A DNA stretch of 64,000 bases from Rhodocaloribacter litoris (GCF_011682235.2 NZ_CP076718.1:2634767-2698766); one strand, 5' to 3'. Numbered from the stretch's first letter, positions 18,997 through 28,493 are shown. The notes: generated by a model not told the origin, from the sequence alone. Made by a program: numbers and translations.

Positions 18997-20565
18997 TCAT
19001 TGCTCCGTGGCGTCCGCTTCGGCCCGTGTCTCCGCGGTGGCGGGCTGCTCGGGGCGCAACAGGGGGAAGAGGATGACGTCGCGGATGGAGGGCTGGTCGG
19101 TCATGATCATCGCCAGGCGGTCGATGCCCACCCCCAGGCCGGCCGTCGGGGGCATGCCGTACTCGAGGGCGCGGAGGAAGTCCTCGTCGAGTTGCATGGC
19201 CTCCTCGTCGCCGCCGGCGCGCAGGCGGGCCTGCTCCAGGAACCGCGCCCGCTGGTCCTCCGGGTCGTTCAGCTCGCTGAAGGCATTGCAGATCTCCTTC
19301 GCGTTGCAGATGACCTCGAAGCGCTCCACCAGGCCGGGCTTCGAGCGGTGCCGCTTGGCCAGCGGGCTCAGCTCCACCGGGTAGTCGATGACGAAGGTGG
19401 GCTGGATCAGCTTCGGCTCCACGAACGCCCCGAAGATCTCGTCGATGATCTTGCCGCTGCCCATCGTGTCGTCGATCTCCAGCCTCAGCCCCTCGGCGAT
19501 GGCGGCCAGCTCGTCGCGGCTCTTGCCGTAGAGGTCGTGGCCCGTCTCCTTCTCGATGGCCTCCAGCATCGGGATGCGCGGCCAGGGACGGCGGAACGAG
19601 ATCGTTTGCCCGCCCACGGTCACCTCGGGCGTGCCGTGGAGCGTCACGGCCACGTGCTCGAGCATCTCCTCCACCAGGTCCATCATCCAGTGGTAGTCCT
19701 TGTAGGCCACGTAGAGCTCCAGCATGGTGAACTCCGGGTTGTGGAACCGGCTGAGGCCCTCGTTCCGGAAGTCCTTGGCGATCTCGTAGACCCCTTCGAA
19801 CCCGCCCACGATGAGCCGCTTCAGGTACAGCTCGTCGGCGATGCGGAGGTAGAGGTCGAGCCCGAGCGCGTTGTGGTGGGTGATGAAGGGCCGGGCCGAG
19901 GCACCGCCGTAGACGGGCTGCAGCACGGGCGTCTCCACCTCCAGGTAGCCGCGCTCGTCGAGGAAGCGGCGGAGGGTGGTGATCATCTGCGCCCGCTTCC
20001 GGAAGACGTCGCGCACCTCGGGGTTGACGATCAGGTCCACGTAACGCTGGCGGTACCGGAATTCCTTGTCCGTCACCTCGTTGTAGATCTTCCCCTCGGC
20101 CTCCTTCACCACGGGCAGCGGCCGCAGCGCCTTCGCCAGCAGCTCCAGCCGCCCGGCGTGCACCGACACCTCGCCCATCTTCGTGCGGAAGACGAACCCT
20201 TCCACCCCCACGATGTCGCCGATGTCGAGCAGCTTCTTGAAGACCTGGTTGTAGAAGCCCTCGGGCAGGTCGTCGCGGCGGACGTAGACCTGGATCTGCC
20301 CGGTGGCGTCCTGCAGGTGGAAAAAGGCGGCCTTGCCCATGACCCGTTTGGACATGATCCGCCCGGCGATGGAGACGCGGAACGGTTCCGGAGCGGTGCC
20401 GTCCTCGCCGGGCTGGTGGCGGGCGTCGTCGAACTGCGCCAGGATCTCGGCGGCGCGGGCCGTCACGTCCCAGGCGTACGGGTACGGGTTGATGCCGAGC
20501 TCTTCGAGCATCGTGCGCTCTTCGCGGCGCCGGCGTTCCTGTTCGGAGAGCGGTCGGTCGGTCAT
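18997..20565 (-). CDS. lysS: Lysyl-tRNA synthetase, class II
   Basis: The 522-residue enzyme starts [30 protein letters not shown]. An N-terminal OB-fold tRNA-binding domain ([26 protein letters not shown]) precedes the class II catalytic core. The core has motif 2 ([19 protein letters not shown]) and motif 3 ([12 protein letters not shown]). It charges tRNA-Lys. Length is normal plus a 20-residue C-terminal tail. An upstream in-frame start would add 30 residues without family similarity. A 266-bp non-coding stretch (20566-20831) upstream should hold its promoter; no clear boxes were found. Confidence 0.97.
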   Translation of the reverse strand: MTDRPLSEQERRRREERTMLEELGINPYPYAWDVTARAAEILAQFDDARHQPGEDGTAPEPFRVSIAGRIMSKRVMGKAAFFHLQDATGQIQVYVRRDDLPEGFYNQVFKKLLDIGDIVGVEGFVFRTKMGEVSVHAGRLELLAKALRPLPVVKEAEGKIYNEVTDKEFRYRQRYVDLIVNPEVRDVFRKRAQMITTLRRFLDERGYLEVETPVLQPVYGGASARPFITHHNALGLDLYLRIADELYLKRLIVGGFEGVYEIAKDFRNEGLSRFHNPEFTMLELYVAYKDYHWMMDLVEEMLEHVAVTLHGTPEVTVGGQTISFRRPWPRIPMLEAIEKETGHDLYGKSRDELAAIAEGLRLEIDDTMGSGKIIDEIFGAFVEPKLIQPTFVIDYPVELSPLAKRHRSKPGLVERFEVICNAKEICNAFSELNDPEDQRARFLEQARLRAGGDEEAMQLDEDFLRALEYGMPPTAGLGVGIDRLAMIMTDQPSIRDVILFPLLRPEQPATAETRAEADATEQ

Positions 20566-20831
20566 GGGTCTGCGCGGTCGGAGGTCAGCAAAACAAAAGG
20601 ACGCAGCCCGGACGCGGGGACGAGCGGGCGTCCCGTCCGGGCCACGTCCTGCCAAAGATAACGGTTACGTGCCAGGGTGTGCCGCGGATTGCCGGTTGTT
20701 TTTTTGCGAAACCGGTGTTTTGCCGGGCGTAGGGCGTCTCGCGCGGGATGCGGTCTCGTCTTGCCGGGGCCTGCGCGGCCCGGCGTTTCGAGCCGGACGG
20801 TCGCGGTCGCCGCAGTCCGTGCCCGGCGGAG

Positions 20832-21647
20832 TCATCCGGCCGGCTTCGGCGGGTAGTCCGGCAGGGGTCGGACGGTCATCTCGACGCGTTCGAGCGGCTG
20901 GTCGCCGAGGGCGGGATGGGCGGGCCGGCCCTGGCTTTTCGGTGTGGGGGTGGTGGCGATGCGGTCGAGCACGTCGAAGCCTTCGACGACCTCGCCGAAG
21001 ACGGTGTACTGCATGTCCAGGAAGGGGGCGCTGCCGTCGCGGAGGTAGGCGGTGCGGGCCGCGTCCGAGAAGCGGAAGTCCGGGTTGTTCGTGGCCGTTC
21101 GGATCTGGGCCTCCATCTGTGCCAGCATTGTTTCGTCGATCGGGTTGGTGCCGTGGACGATATAGAACTGGCTGCCGCTGGAGCGCCGCTCGGGGTTGAC
21201 GTGGTCGCCCTGCCGGGCCGTGGCCAGGGCGCCGCGCTTGTGGTAGAAGCGGGGGTGGAACTCGGCCGGGAGGGTGTAGCCCGGGCCGCCCTGCCCGTCG
21301 TTGTAGGGGTCGTCGTCTTTCGAGTTGGGGTCGCCGCCCTGGATCATGAAGCCCGCGATGACGCGGTGAAACGTGGTGCCGTCGTAGAACCCCCGGGCCA
21401 CCAGCTTCTTGAAGTTGTCGCGGTGGAGGGGGGTCTCGTCGTAGAGGCGGACGACCATGCGGCCGTAGCGCGTTGCGATCTCGTAGTAGTTCGTCTCGGG
21501 CAGGTCGAGCGTGTCGGCTTCGGCGGTCATGCGGGGGTCTGGCGGGGTGGTGTGCTCGGAGGTTTCGGCCGGCGCCTCGCGCCCCGTCTCGCAGGCCAGG
21601 AGCAGGGCCAGCGGCACCAGCCAGGCGAAAGCACGTCGGGCGGTCAT
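20832..21647 (-). CDS. Cyclophilin-type peptidyl-prolyl isomerase lipoprotein
   Basis: The 271-residue protein begins with a lipoprotein signal (FAWLVPLALLLAC, lipidated Cys19) and a Pro/Thr-rich linker. The cyclophilin domain has NFKKLVARGFYDGTTFHRVIAGFMIQGGDP and SSGSQFYIVHG, containing the active-site Arg, Phe and Gln residues. A stretch of about 30 residues (residues ~170-200) is inserted before the final FGEVVEGFDVLDRIA strand. It likely catalyses proline isomerisation during folding of periplasmic or outer-membrane proteins. The 78-bp gap to the next upstream gene suggests separate transcription or loose coupling. Confidence 0.92.
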   Translation of the reverse strand: MTARRAFAWLVPLALLLACETGREAPAETSEHTTPPDPRMTAEADTLDLPETNYYEIATRYGRMVVRLYDETPLHRDNFKKLVARGFYDGTTFHRVIAGFMIQGGDPNSKDDDPYNDGQGGPGYTLPAEFHPRFYHKRGALATARQGDHVNPERRSSGSQFYIVHGTNPIDETMLAQMEAQIRTATNNPDFRFSDAARTAYLRDGSAPFLDMQYTVFGEVVEGFDVLDRIATTPTPKSQGRPAHPALGDQPLERVEMTVRPLPDYPPKPAG

Positions 21648-21725
21648 GGTTCGGTTACCGTGTTGCGCAGTCTTTTTTTTGGCGATTGAAGCATGGCAGG
21701 TTTTCGGCCGGGGTGACGCCGGTGC

Positions 21726-22127
21726 CTACGTCCCGTGTCCTACGCCGGCCTCGTCCAGGAACTCGTCGAAGTAGCGGAGGATGGCCAGACGGAGGAGTTT
21801 TTCCTGGGTTTCGACGTCGAGGTCGGGCAGGGGGCGGGTACGTTCCCAGATCCAGAAGCCGTCGTCGTTCATCCCGACGCGCTCGTAGAGCCCCAGCGTT
21901 TCGAAGACGCAGTAGGTGCCTTCCATGATGAGGCTCTGCTTGCGGTCCCGGTCCAGGTCGGGCTGGTAGCCGCTGCCGTGGGCCTGGATGCCGATGAGGA
22001 AGAGGACGGCCTCGATGGTGGCGGGGCGACCGAAGCGCCGCTGCATCCAGGCGTCGAGGTGTTGCCAGCGGGTCTCCACCTCGGCGGCGTCGGTGGCGAG
22101 CAGGGCTTCGATGTGATCGTCCGTCAT
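21726..22127 (-). CDS. Conserved hypothetical protein
   Basis: I do not recognise a function. The 133-residue protein looks soluble and helical. It has a segment RFGRPATIEAVLFLIGIQAHGSG, then DRKQSLIMEGTYCVFETLGLY, then a tryptophan-rich FWIWERT. Its start overlaps the stop of the upstream gene by four bases (22124-22127), so the two are translationally coupled. Confidence 0.7.
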   Translation of the reverse strand: MTDDHIEALLATDAAEVETRWQHLDAWMQRRFGRPATIEAVLFLIGIQAHGSGYQPDLDRDRKQSLIMEGTYCVFETLGLYERVGMNDDGFWIWERTRPLPDLDVETQEKLLRLAILRYFDEFLDEAGVGHGT

Positions 22128-22732
22128 GACGACATCCAGTGCGCGGCTTCGGCCAGCAGGGCGTGTTCATGGCGGCGGAGCAGCCGCATGGCGAGGCTGC
22201 CCAGGAGCCGGGCGGGATGCCCGCGCGGGCGCCCGGCGACGACGGCGGCGATCTGCTTCACGCCGGCCTCGATGGCCTGCAGGGCTTCGGCCAGGGCGAA
22301 CCACCACAGGCTCTCGCCCGCCGGTTCCGCACGCGCACGCGGCTTCAGGGCCAGCATCTTGCGGCCCGGGTCTTGCAGGGCCTTCTCCAGCGTGGCCGAG
22401 AAGGCGTCGAGGCCGGCTATCATGCCGGTGAGCTTCTCGCGTTGTGCCAGCGACATGGCCGAAGCGGCCACAGTCTGTTCGGACCGGCGGATGCGCGCCA
22501 GCACCTGCAGGATCGTCACGATGACGGACTGCCCGGTCGCATCGCCGAGCCGGCCTTCTTCGGCCAGCAGGCGGGCGCGATCCGCTTCGGGGCAGGCCGG
22601 CGGGTCGAGGGTTGCCTCCGGTGTCCGGGTGGTGGACTGCCCGGCTTCGGGCAACCCGTCCGGAAGCGTCACACGTCCAAATCTATGGGAAAAACGTCGG
22701 GGTCTCCAGGTGAACGGCGTATCGTCGTCCAT
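22124..22732 (-). CDS. Hypothetical protein, coupled to the downstream gene
   Basis: From the ATG at 22732 (MDDDTPFTWRPRRFSHRFG) the product is 202 residues; an ATG 42 bp upstream is possible. The first third is Pro/Thr-rich and probably disordered. The rest is helical, with SVIVTILQVLARIRRSEQT and a Trp-Trp pair in GESLWWFALAEALQAIEAG. No known domain is recognised. It shares an ATGA overlap with the downstream 133-residue protein, suggesting a functional pair. Confidence 0.65.
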   Translation of the reverse strand: MDDDTPFTWRPRRFSHRFGRVTLPDGLPEAGQSTTRTPEATLDPPACPEADRARLLAEEGRLGDATGQSVIVTILQVLARIRRSEQTVAASAMSLAQREKLTGMIAGLDAFSATLEKALQDPGRKMLALKPRARAEPAGESLWWFALAEALQAIEAGVKQIAAVVAGRPRGHPARLLGSLAMRLLRRHEHALLAEAAHWMSS

Positions 22733-22814
22733 GCATAACCCTTTGTTTGTTCGACTTTTTGTTGGGCGGACCACCTACCCCGAGGCGTGCATAAGGTTCC
22801 TCAGGGCGGGGGTG

Positions 22815-23741
22815 CTAGGGATCCAGAAGCGGGTCGCCGGGTGGGTCGAGGGCGGCGTGCAGCAGGTCGAGCAGGGACCGGGCGTCTTCGGGGTTGAGCC
22901 GGCCGCTGCGCACGGCCACGCGGACGGTTTCGCCGGTCAGGGCCGCGTAGACGGGCAGCAGGTGGGGCAGGTCCTGGTGGAGGGCCTGCAGGTGGCGGCG
23001 CACCGTCTCGCGGTCGCCCCGGGCCACAGGGCCGGTGAGGGCCTCCTCCGGCAGCCGATCGGCCAGGTTACGCCAGGTTCCTTCGACCAGGGGTTGCAAC
23101 ATCGCGCGGGCGGTGGGGCGGTCGAAGCCGGCGCCGGCGAGCACCTCGGCGGCGAGCGCCATCAGGGTGACGAGAAAGTTCGAGGCGAGGGTGGCGGCCA
23201 GGTGGTAGCGGGGGCCGGCTCCGGCGGGGATCGTCACGGGACGAGCGCCCAGGCCGGTCGCCAGGCGTTCGCCGAAGGCGCGGGCCGCCGGCCGGCCTTC
23301 CAGCCCCACGTAGATGCCGTCGAACCGCTCGGGCGGGCTGCCGGGAGGGAAGGACTGGAGCGGGTGGAAGCGGAGGGTGAGGGCGCCGCGCCGGGCCAGG
23401 GGGGCCAGGGCTTCGCTGGAGCGGGTGCCGGAGGTGTGGGCGACCACCGTGCCCGCCCAGTCGCGTGGGAGCCGGGACAGGGCTTCGACCAGGGGCGCCA
23501 GCGCGTCGTCGGGAACGCAGCACAGGACGACCTCCACGTCCCCGGGCAGGTCGTCGAGCGGGGTGGCGACGGCGCCCACGCGGGCGGCCAGGCGACGTGC
23601 CGACACCCCGGAACGGCTCACGACGGCGCGAACCGTATAGCCGCATGCGGCCAGGCGCAGGCCGAGGGCCGTACCCAGGCCCCCCGCTCCGATCAGGGCG
23701 AAGCGGGGCGAGGCGTTCGTTGCGTGGTCGTGCTGCGTCAC
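22815..23741 (-). CDS. Rossmann-like/DUF2520 domain protein
   Basis: This 308-residue protein has an N-terminal NAD(P)-binding Rossmann fold (FALIGAGGLGTALGLRLAACGY, glycine motif at residues 17-22). The C-terminal helical domain matches DUF2520, with the LTLRFHPLQSFPPG and HLAATLASNFLVTLMALA blocks. Proteins of this architecture resemble ketopantoate or pyrroline-5-carboxylate reductases, but their substrate is unknown. It precedes the Memo-family gene by 48 bp and may share its transcript. Confidence 0.85.
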   Translation of the reverse strand: MTQHDHATNASPRFALIGAGGLGTALGLRLAACGYTVRAVVSRSGVSARRLAARVGAVATPLDDLPGDVEVVLCCVPDDALAPLVEALSRLPRDWAGTVVAHTSGTRSSEALAPLARRGALTLRFHPLQSFPPGSPPERFDGIYVGLEGRPAARAFGERLATGLGARPVTIPAGAGPRYHLAATLASNFLVTLMALAAEVLAGAGFDRPTARAMLQPLVEGTWRNLADRLPEEALTGPVARGDRETVRRHLQALHQDLPHLLPVYAALTGETVRVAVRSGRLNPEDARSLLDLLHAALDPPGDPLLDP

Positions 23742-23789
23742 GACGGGTCTCGCAGGATGTGCGGGTCGCTCGACGTCCGAAAGCCGGGT

Positions 23790-24611
23790 CTACCGCCGGT
23801 CGCGCCCGCCGCCGGTCGCGATGACGGCCCCGAGGAAGCCCGGCCGGTCTTCGGCGGGGGGCTGCAATGCCACGATCTCCGCCGTCAGGTTGGCCCGCCG
23901 GTGCAGGGCTGCCAGCACCGCCACCAGCACGGCGCCTTTGCCCTGCATCAGCACCTGCTCGCTGTTGAGCAGTTGCATCAGCCGGGAGACGTCCAGCGCC
24001 CTGAGGGCCTCCTCGAACCGGTTTAGCGCCTCCGGTGCGGCCGCCAGCACGTTCGCGCAGGCGACGACCAGCGTGCGCTGGTTGTAGGACACTTCGCCGA
24101 TGGCATAGCCGAGCTCCCGGCACATCTCTGGCGTCTCTTCACCCATCACCACCGGAACGATGTCGAACGCGGGCAGCATCAACTGCAGAAACGGCAACTG
24201 CACGTCGATGCCGTCGACGTGAAAGTGGCCGGTGTCGTCGAGGAAGATGTCGTCTTCCTCGTCGCAGAGCTCGTTTCGCACCTTGTCGTTGACCCGCAGC
24301 GCGCCGAGCGGGGTCTGGTACGTGTCGACGCGGCAGATCGTCATGCGGCGAAACGGGCCGGTGTGGCTGGGCGCGACCAGGATGACCGTGTCGTATCTCC
24401 GGTTTTCGAGCGTTTTGTACACGGTCGCTGCGATGGCGCCGCCGCTCACCAGGTTGGCATCGGGCACGATCAGCGCCTGGATGTCGCCCGCGATGGCGGG
24501 CGGGGAGGCGGCTTGCAGGAGCTCTTCGAGCTGCTGCCGGAGCGGCCGGGGCTGCGTGGCGTAGACAGCACTTTCGTGGTGGTGCATGGGAACGCGCAGG
24601 GGGAAGCTCAC
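23790..24611 (-). CDS. Memo-family (AmmeMemoRadiSam protein B) homologue with degenerate active site
   Basis: The 273-residue protein follows the Memo fold throughout: ALIVPDANLVSGGAIAATVY, APSHTGPF, then VDGIDVQLPFLQLMLP and VVPVVMGEE. Most metal and redox residues of Memo are changed. The usual PHAGY histidine is Asp (PDANL), the EHS histidine motif is DGID, the late histidine segment reads CANVLAA, and the usual cysteine block reads QGKGAVLVAV. Only the APSH histidine remains. Memo proteins bind copper or iron and accompany a radical SAM protein and an AMMECR1 protein, neither of which is visible here. This copy may be structural or have another ligand. Confidence 0.8.
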   Translation of the reverse strand: MSFPLRVPMHHHESAVYATQPRPLRQQLEELLQAASPPAIAGDIQALIVPDANLVSGGAIAATVYKTLENRRYDTVILVAPSHTGPFRRMTICRVDTYQTPLGALRVNDKVRNELCDEEDDIFLDDTGHFHVDGIDVQLPFLQLMLPAFDIVPVVMGEETPEMCRELGYAIGEVSYNQRTLVVACANVLAAAPEALNRFEEALRALDVSRLMQLLNSEQVLMQGKGAVLVAVLAALHRRANLTAEIVALQPPAEDRPGFLGAVIATGGGRDRR

Positions 24612-24668
24612 AGGGGACGGGGCCGGTCAGGCCCGGGATGATTCAACCGGGAAACCCGGGTCGAGGTT

Positions 24669-25433
24669 TTAGGAAGGAAGGGGGGGCCCGGGAACGATGG
24701 GGGTTCCCGTGGGGGAGGGGGCGTCGGTCATTCCGGCGGTGGTTGCCAGGCGTTCGAGCAGCGCCACGAGGCCGTTCTGTTGCCGGAGGGCGTCGACGAA
24801 GGCGTGCACGTCCGTCTGGTACTCGGGGCGCCATTCGAGCGTGGCCAGTACGGGGGTCGGGGCGGCCAGTTCGCGCAGGGCTTCGGGGTTGAGGGATTCG
24901 GCGAAGCCGTCGCCATACTGCCCGTAGCCGTTGAGCACGAAGCCGAGCGGCTGCACGCCCATCACCAGCATCATCCGATGGGTGAGCATGCAATGGTTGA
25001 GGGTGCCGCGTCCCGAGCGCCCGATGATGATCGACGGCAGTTCGAAATCCTTGAGCAGGTCGATCATGTCGTAGCGCCGGGCGATGGGGACGAGCACCCC
25101 GCCGCCCTCGACGACGACGAACTTGCCCTGGGCCCGCAACGCGTGATAGGCGTCGAGCACCAGGCGCAGGTTCACCGGCCTGCCCTCGACCTGGCTGGCG
25201 ACGTAGGGTGCCGCCGGGGTCTCGTACGTGACGGGCATCAGCAGCCGGCGTGGCTCCCGCACGCCGATCTGGCGAAGCAGGGCGGTCGCACTTTCGACCG
25301 AGCCGCCCGTCAGGATCGGCGTCATCATCGTGGCGTCGACCCCCATCTCCCGGAGCAGGGCCACGATGCCCACCCCGATCAGGGTTTTACCTACACCCCG
25401 GGCCGTACCCACCAGAAAGAGCCCGTCTGCCAT
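24669..25433 (-). CDS. bioD: Dethiobiotin synthetase family protein
   Basis: The 254-residue P-loop protein has the dethiobiotin synthetase motif GTARGVGKT at residues 9-17, a TPILTG loop, the central VVVEGGGVLVPI segment, and the base-recognition PLGFVLNGYG. BioD closes the ureido ring of biotin from 7,8-diaminononanoate, CO2 and ATP. No other biotin gene is adjacent. The C-terminus carries a proline-rich tail of about 20 residues. Members with cobyrinic-acid-synthase-like specificity exist, so the exact substrate is probable rather than certain. Confidence 0.85.
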   Translation of the reverse strand: MADGLFLVGTARGVGKTLIGVGIVALLREMGVDATMMTPILTGGSVESATALLRQIGVREPRRLLMPVTYETPAAPYVASQVEGRPVNLRLVLDAYHALRAQGKFVVVEGGGVLVPIARRYDMIDLLKDFELPSIIIGRSGRGTLNHCMLTHRMMLVMGVQPLGFVLNGYGQYGDGFAESLNPEALRELAAPTPVLATLEWRPEYQTDVHAFVDALRQQNGLVALLERLATTAGMTDAPSPTGTPIVPGPPLPS

Positions 25434-25566
25434 GGTACGCCTGCGTCTCGCTGCGCCGAAATGAGCCGAACTGCCGGCAGGTCAAAGTAGGACGTCCCGG
25501 GACAATCATCAAGCCGGGTGGAGCGAAGTGTGCGCGAATCGCAGGCCGGCGGCCGGTCCGGGATCG

Positions 25567-25902
25567 TCAGGAAGGCGGGATGATCAGACGGACCGTCTCG
25601 CCGGGGAAGACGGTGATTTCCTCGTCCAGGAGCAGCCGGTTGCTTCCGATCGGATCGGCCAGGAAGCGGAGGGTGCTGCCGCCGCGTACGAGGTCGTCCG
25701 GCAGGGTGAAGACCTGGCGTCGCGATCCGGTCACGATGCCGAGCCGGACCCGCTGCGCACCCCGCAGCACGTAGAGGGTTATGTCCAGAAAGTGGCGGTT
25801 GTCCACCTCCACAAAGGCTTCGTCCCGCCGGTTGTCGTCCGTGCGACCGTGCAGGCACCCGGCGACGATCAGCCCCAGCAACCCGTAGAGCACGTAGCGC
25901 AT
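25567..25902 (-). CDS. Small lipoprotein of unknown function
   Basis: Starting at MRYVLYGLLGLIVAGC gives a 111-residue lipoprotein with its lipidated Cys at residue 16. The mature part is beta-rich (AFVEVDNRHFLDITLYVLRGAQRVRLGIV) and ends in a PEGA-like turn (FPGETVRLIIPPS). An upstream in-frame ATG would add 58 residues and bury the lipobox, so I rejected it. Function is unknown. It diverges from the GMC gene starting at 26081. Confidence 0.7.
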   Translation of the reverse strand: MRYVLYGLLGLIVAGCLHGRTDDNRRDEAFVEVDNRHFLDITLYVLRGAQRVRLGIVTGSRRQVFTLPDDLVRGGSTLRFLADPIGSNRLLLDEEITVFPGETVRLIIPPS

Positions 25903-26080
25903 GACCCACCTTCCGATGCGAGGGGAACGGACCGCTCGTTTCCCCACAGGGGTATAGAAGGACACGGCCCGTTTGTTTCGCCGGGGCCCGGCCGGCGAAT
26001 TAAACTTTTCTTTTGATGTTTTCCTCGCCACACCGGAAATTGCCCGTGTCTCCTCCAACTCTTTACACGCAGGCAAACGT

Positions 26081-27814
26081 ATGCCATACCTTCAGCAAAC
26101 GAAAGTCTACGACGTGTGCATCGTCGGGTCCGGGGCGGGCGGCGGTATGGCGGCCCGCATCCTCACCGAAGCCGGCGCGGAGGTGGTGATGCTCGAAGCC
26201 GGGCCCATGTGGGACGCCGCGAAAGACGGTCACATGTTCACCTGGAACTACGAGTCGATGCGCCGGGGAGCCGCCACCGACGAGAAGCCCTTCGGGGAGT
26301 TCGACGGCTGCATCGGTGGCTGGGAGATCGAGGGCGAGCCCTACACCCATGCCGAGGGCACGACGTGGGACTGGTTCCGCGCCCGGATGCTCGGGGGGCG
26401 CACCAACCACTGGGGCCGTATCTCCCTGCGCTTCGGCCCGGACGACTTCCGCCGACGTTCGCTCGACGGGGCCGGCGACGACTGGCCCATCACCTACGAC
26501 GAGCTCAAGCCGTACTACGACCGCCTCGACCGCATGGTCGGTCTCTTCGGCTCGGTCGAGAACATCTACAACGAGCCCGACGGCCTCTTCCTCCCGCCGC
26601 CGAAGCCGCGCTGCTACGAGCTGCTGGTGATGAAAGGCTGCGAGCGGCTGGGCATTCCGGTGATTCCCTCGCGTCTCTCGATCCTGACGCGCCCGATGCA
26701 TGGCCGCCCGGCCTGCCACTACTGCGGGCAGTGCGGGCGCGGGTGCGGGGTGCACGCCAACTTTTCCTCTCCGTCGGTGCTGTTGCCGCCGGCGCTGGCC
26801 ACCGGGCGGCTCACGATCATCCCGCACGCCATGGCCCGCGAGGTGCTCACCGACACCGAAGGGCTGGCCACGGGCGTCTCGTACGTCGACACACAGACCC
26901 TGCAGGAGCACCAGGTGCGGGCCCGCATCGTGGTGCTGGCCGCCAGCGCCTGCGAGACGGCCCGCCTGCTGCTCAACTCGAAGTCGCCCCGCCACCCGAA
27001 CGGCCTGGCCAACTCGAGCGATCTCGTCGGCAAGTACCTGATGGACTCGACCGGGAGCGACGCCGCCGGCTTCATCCCGCAGCTCGTCGACATGCCGCCG
27101 CACAACGAGGACGGCGTCGGCGGGATGCACATCTACATCCCCTGGTGGCTGGAGAAGGCGCGGCTCCCGTTCCGGCGCGGCTACCACATCGAGGTCTGGG
27201 GCGGGCGCGGCATGCCCGCCTATGGCTTCGGCAGCGGCATCCACCGGCTCAACGGCCGCCTGCCCGGGCCGGACGGCCGGCCGCGCCCGCGCGGCGGCGG
27301 CGGCTACGGCGCTACGCTCAAGGACGACTACCGCCGGCTCTATGGCGCCGTCATCGGCTTCTCGGGGCGCGGCGAGATGATCGCCCGGAAGGAGAACTAC
27401 TGCGAGATCGACCCGGACGTGGTGGACAAGTACGGCATCCCGGTGCTGCGCTTCCACGTCACCTGGAGCGACGAGGAGTATGCCCAGATCAAGCACTTCC
27501 AGGAGACGGCCCGCGAGATCATCGAGGCCATGGGCGGCATCCCGCTCGGCGACATGCCGGGGAAGGAGGAAGGCTACGGCATCCTCGCGCCCGGCCGCAT
27601 CATCCACGAGGTCGGCACCACCCGCATGGGAAACGACCCGAAGACGTCCGTCCTCAACGCCTACTGCCAGGCCCACGACGTGAAGAACCTCTTCGTCGCC
27701 GACGCCGGCCCGTTCGTCTCGCAGGCCCACAAAAACCCGACGTGGACGATCATGGCGCTGGCCATGCGCACGGCCGAGTACATCGCCGCGGAGCGCAACC
27801 GGGGCAACCTGTGA
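26081..27814 (+). CDS. GMC-family FAD dehydrogenase with four-cysteine cluster motif
   Basis: This 577-residue flavoprotein has the FAD dinucleotide motif IVGSGAGGGMAARIL at residues 14-28. It also has a GMC C-terminal domain with HEVGTTRMG and a final AGPFVSQAHKNPTWTIMAL, which contains the His/Asn pair. It belongs to the membrane-associated sugar or alcohol dehydrogenase branch. Cys212, 215, 218 and 222 (CHYCGQCGRGC) have exactly ferredoxin spacing, and may hold an Fe-S cluster like those reported in FAD-dependent glucose dehydrogenases. No own export signal is visible. It probably crosses the membrane with the Tat-targeted subunit encoded next. Electron acceptor and substrate are unknown. 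Confidence 0.93.
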   Translation: MPYLQQTKVYDVCIVGSGAGGGMAARILTEAGAEVVMLEAGPMWDAAKDGHMFTWNYESMRRGAATDEKPFGEFDGCIGGWEIEGEPYTHAEGTTWDWFRARMLGGRTNHWGRISLRFGPDDFRRRSLDGAGDDWPITYDELKPYYDRLDRMVGLFGSVENIYNEPDGLFLPPPKPRCYELLVMKGCERLGIPVIPSRLSILTRPMHGRPACHYCGQCGRGCGVHANFSSPSVLLPPALATGRLTIIPHAMAREVLTDTEGLATGVSYVDTQTLQEHQVRARIVVLAASACETARLLLNSKSPRHPNGLANSSDLVGKYLMDSTGSDAAGFIPQLVDMPPHNEDGVGGMHIYIPWWLEKARLPFRRGYHIEVWGGRGMPAYGFGSGIHRLNGRLPGPDGRPRPRGGGGYGATLKDDYRRLYGAVIGFSGRGEMIARKENYCEIDPDVVDKYGIPVLRFHVTWSDEEYAQIKHFQETAREIIEAMGGIPLGDMPGKEEGYGILAPGRIIHEVGTTRMGNDPKTSVLNAYCQAHDVKNLFVADAGPFVSQAHKNPTWTIMALAMRTAEYIAAERNRGNL

Positions 27815-27860
27815 GGGCCGGGAAAACAGCCAGGCCCTGGCTGTCCAACGAGCCAACGGC

Positions 27861-27888
27861 CAACGTTAAACGCTCAACGTTAAACGCT
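27861..27888. repeat. 14-bp tandem direct repeat
   Basis: CAACGTTAAACGCT occurs twice head to tail just before the start of the dehydrogenase subunit 3 gene. It may be slippage or a short regulatory repeat. A similar micro-repeat of CAATCTT units lies at 37541-37561 ahead of the iron transporter ATPase. Confidence 0.6.
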
Positions 27889-27896
27889 CAACACAC

Positions 27897-28493
27897 ATGA
27901 ACCGACGCGAATCGCTCAAGCTGATGGCCGTGGCCTCGCTGGGGGCCGGGCTGGCCGGGTGTACGGAGGCGGACCTCCGGCGGGCCCGGGACGAGGTGGA
28001 CCGGCAGATGGCCGACGGCGGGCTGGCGAACTACACGCCCCAGTTCTTCACACCGCACGAGTACGAAACGGTGAAGGTGCTGGCCGACCTGATCATCCCG
28101 GCCGACGGACGCTCCGGCAGCGCCACCGACGCGGGCGTGCATGCCTTCATCGACTTCACCGTCTGGGACCGGCCGGCCCTGCAGACGCCCGTGCGCGGGG
28201 GCCTGCGCTGGCTCGACTACCAGTGCCACAAGCGCTTCGGCCGGACGTTCCTCGACTGCACCGACGCCGAGCGCACCGAACTGCTCGACCTGATCGCCTA
28301 TCCCGACGTCGCCCCGGCCGACATGAGCCAGGGCGTGCGCTTCTTCAACCTGTTCCGCGACCTGACGGCCTCCGGCTTCTGGTCGAGCAAGATGGGCGTG
28401 GAGGATCTCCAGTACATGGGCAACGTGCCGCGCGGCGAATGGCCCGGCTGCCCGCAGGAAGCCCTTGATCACCTCGGCGTGCAGTACACCTGA
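27897..28493 (+). CDS. Gluconate 2-dehydrogenase subunit 3 family protein
   Basis: The 198-residue protein starts MNRRESLKLMAVASLGAGLAGC. This is a twin-arginine signal with a lipobox-like LAGC, so the mature protein is probably a Tat-exported lipoprotein. The core FFTPHEYETVKVLADLIIPADGRSGSATDAGVHAFIDF is the signature of the Gluconate_2-dh3 family, the small subunit that hitchhikes GMC dehydrogenases to the periplasm. It follows the GMC gene by 82 bp and surely forms a complex with its product. No cytochrome c subunit lies next to them. Confidence 0.92.
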   Translation: MNRRESLKLMAVASLGAGLAGCTEADLRRARDEVDRQMADGGLANYTPQFFTPHEYETVKVLADLIIPADGRSGSATDAGVHAFIDFTVWDRPALQTPVRGGLRWLDYQCHKRFGRTFLDCTDAERTELLDLIAYPDVAPADMSQGVRFFNLFRDLTASGFWSSKMGVEDLQYMGNVPRGEWPGCPQEALDHLGVQYT

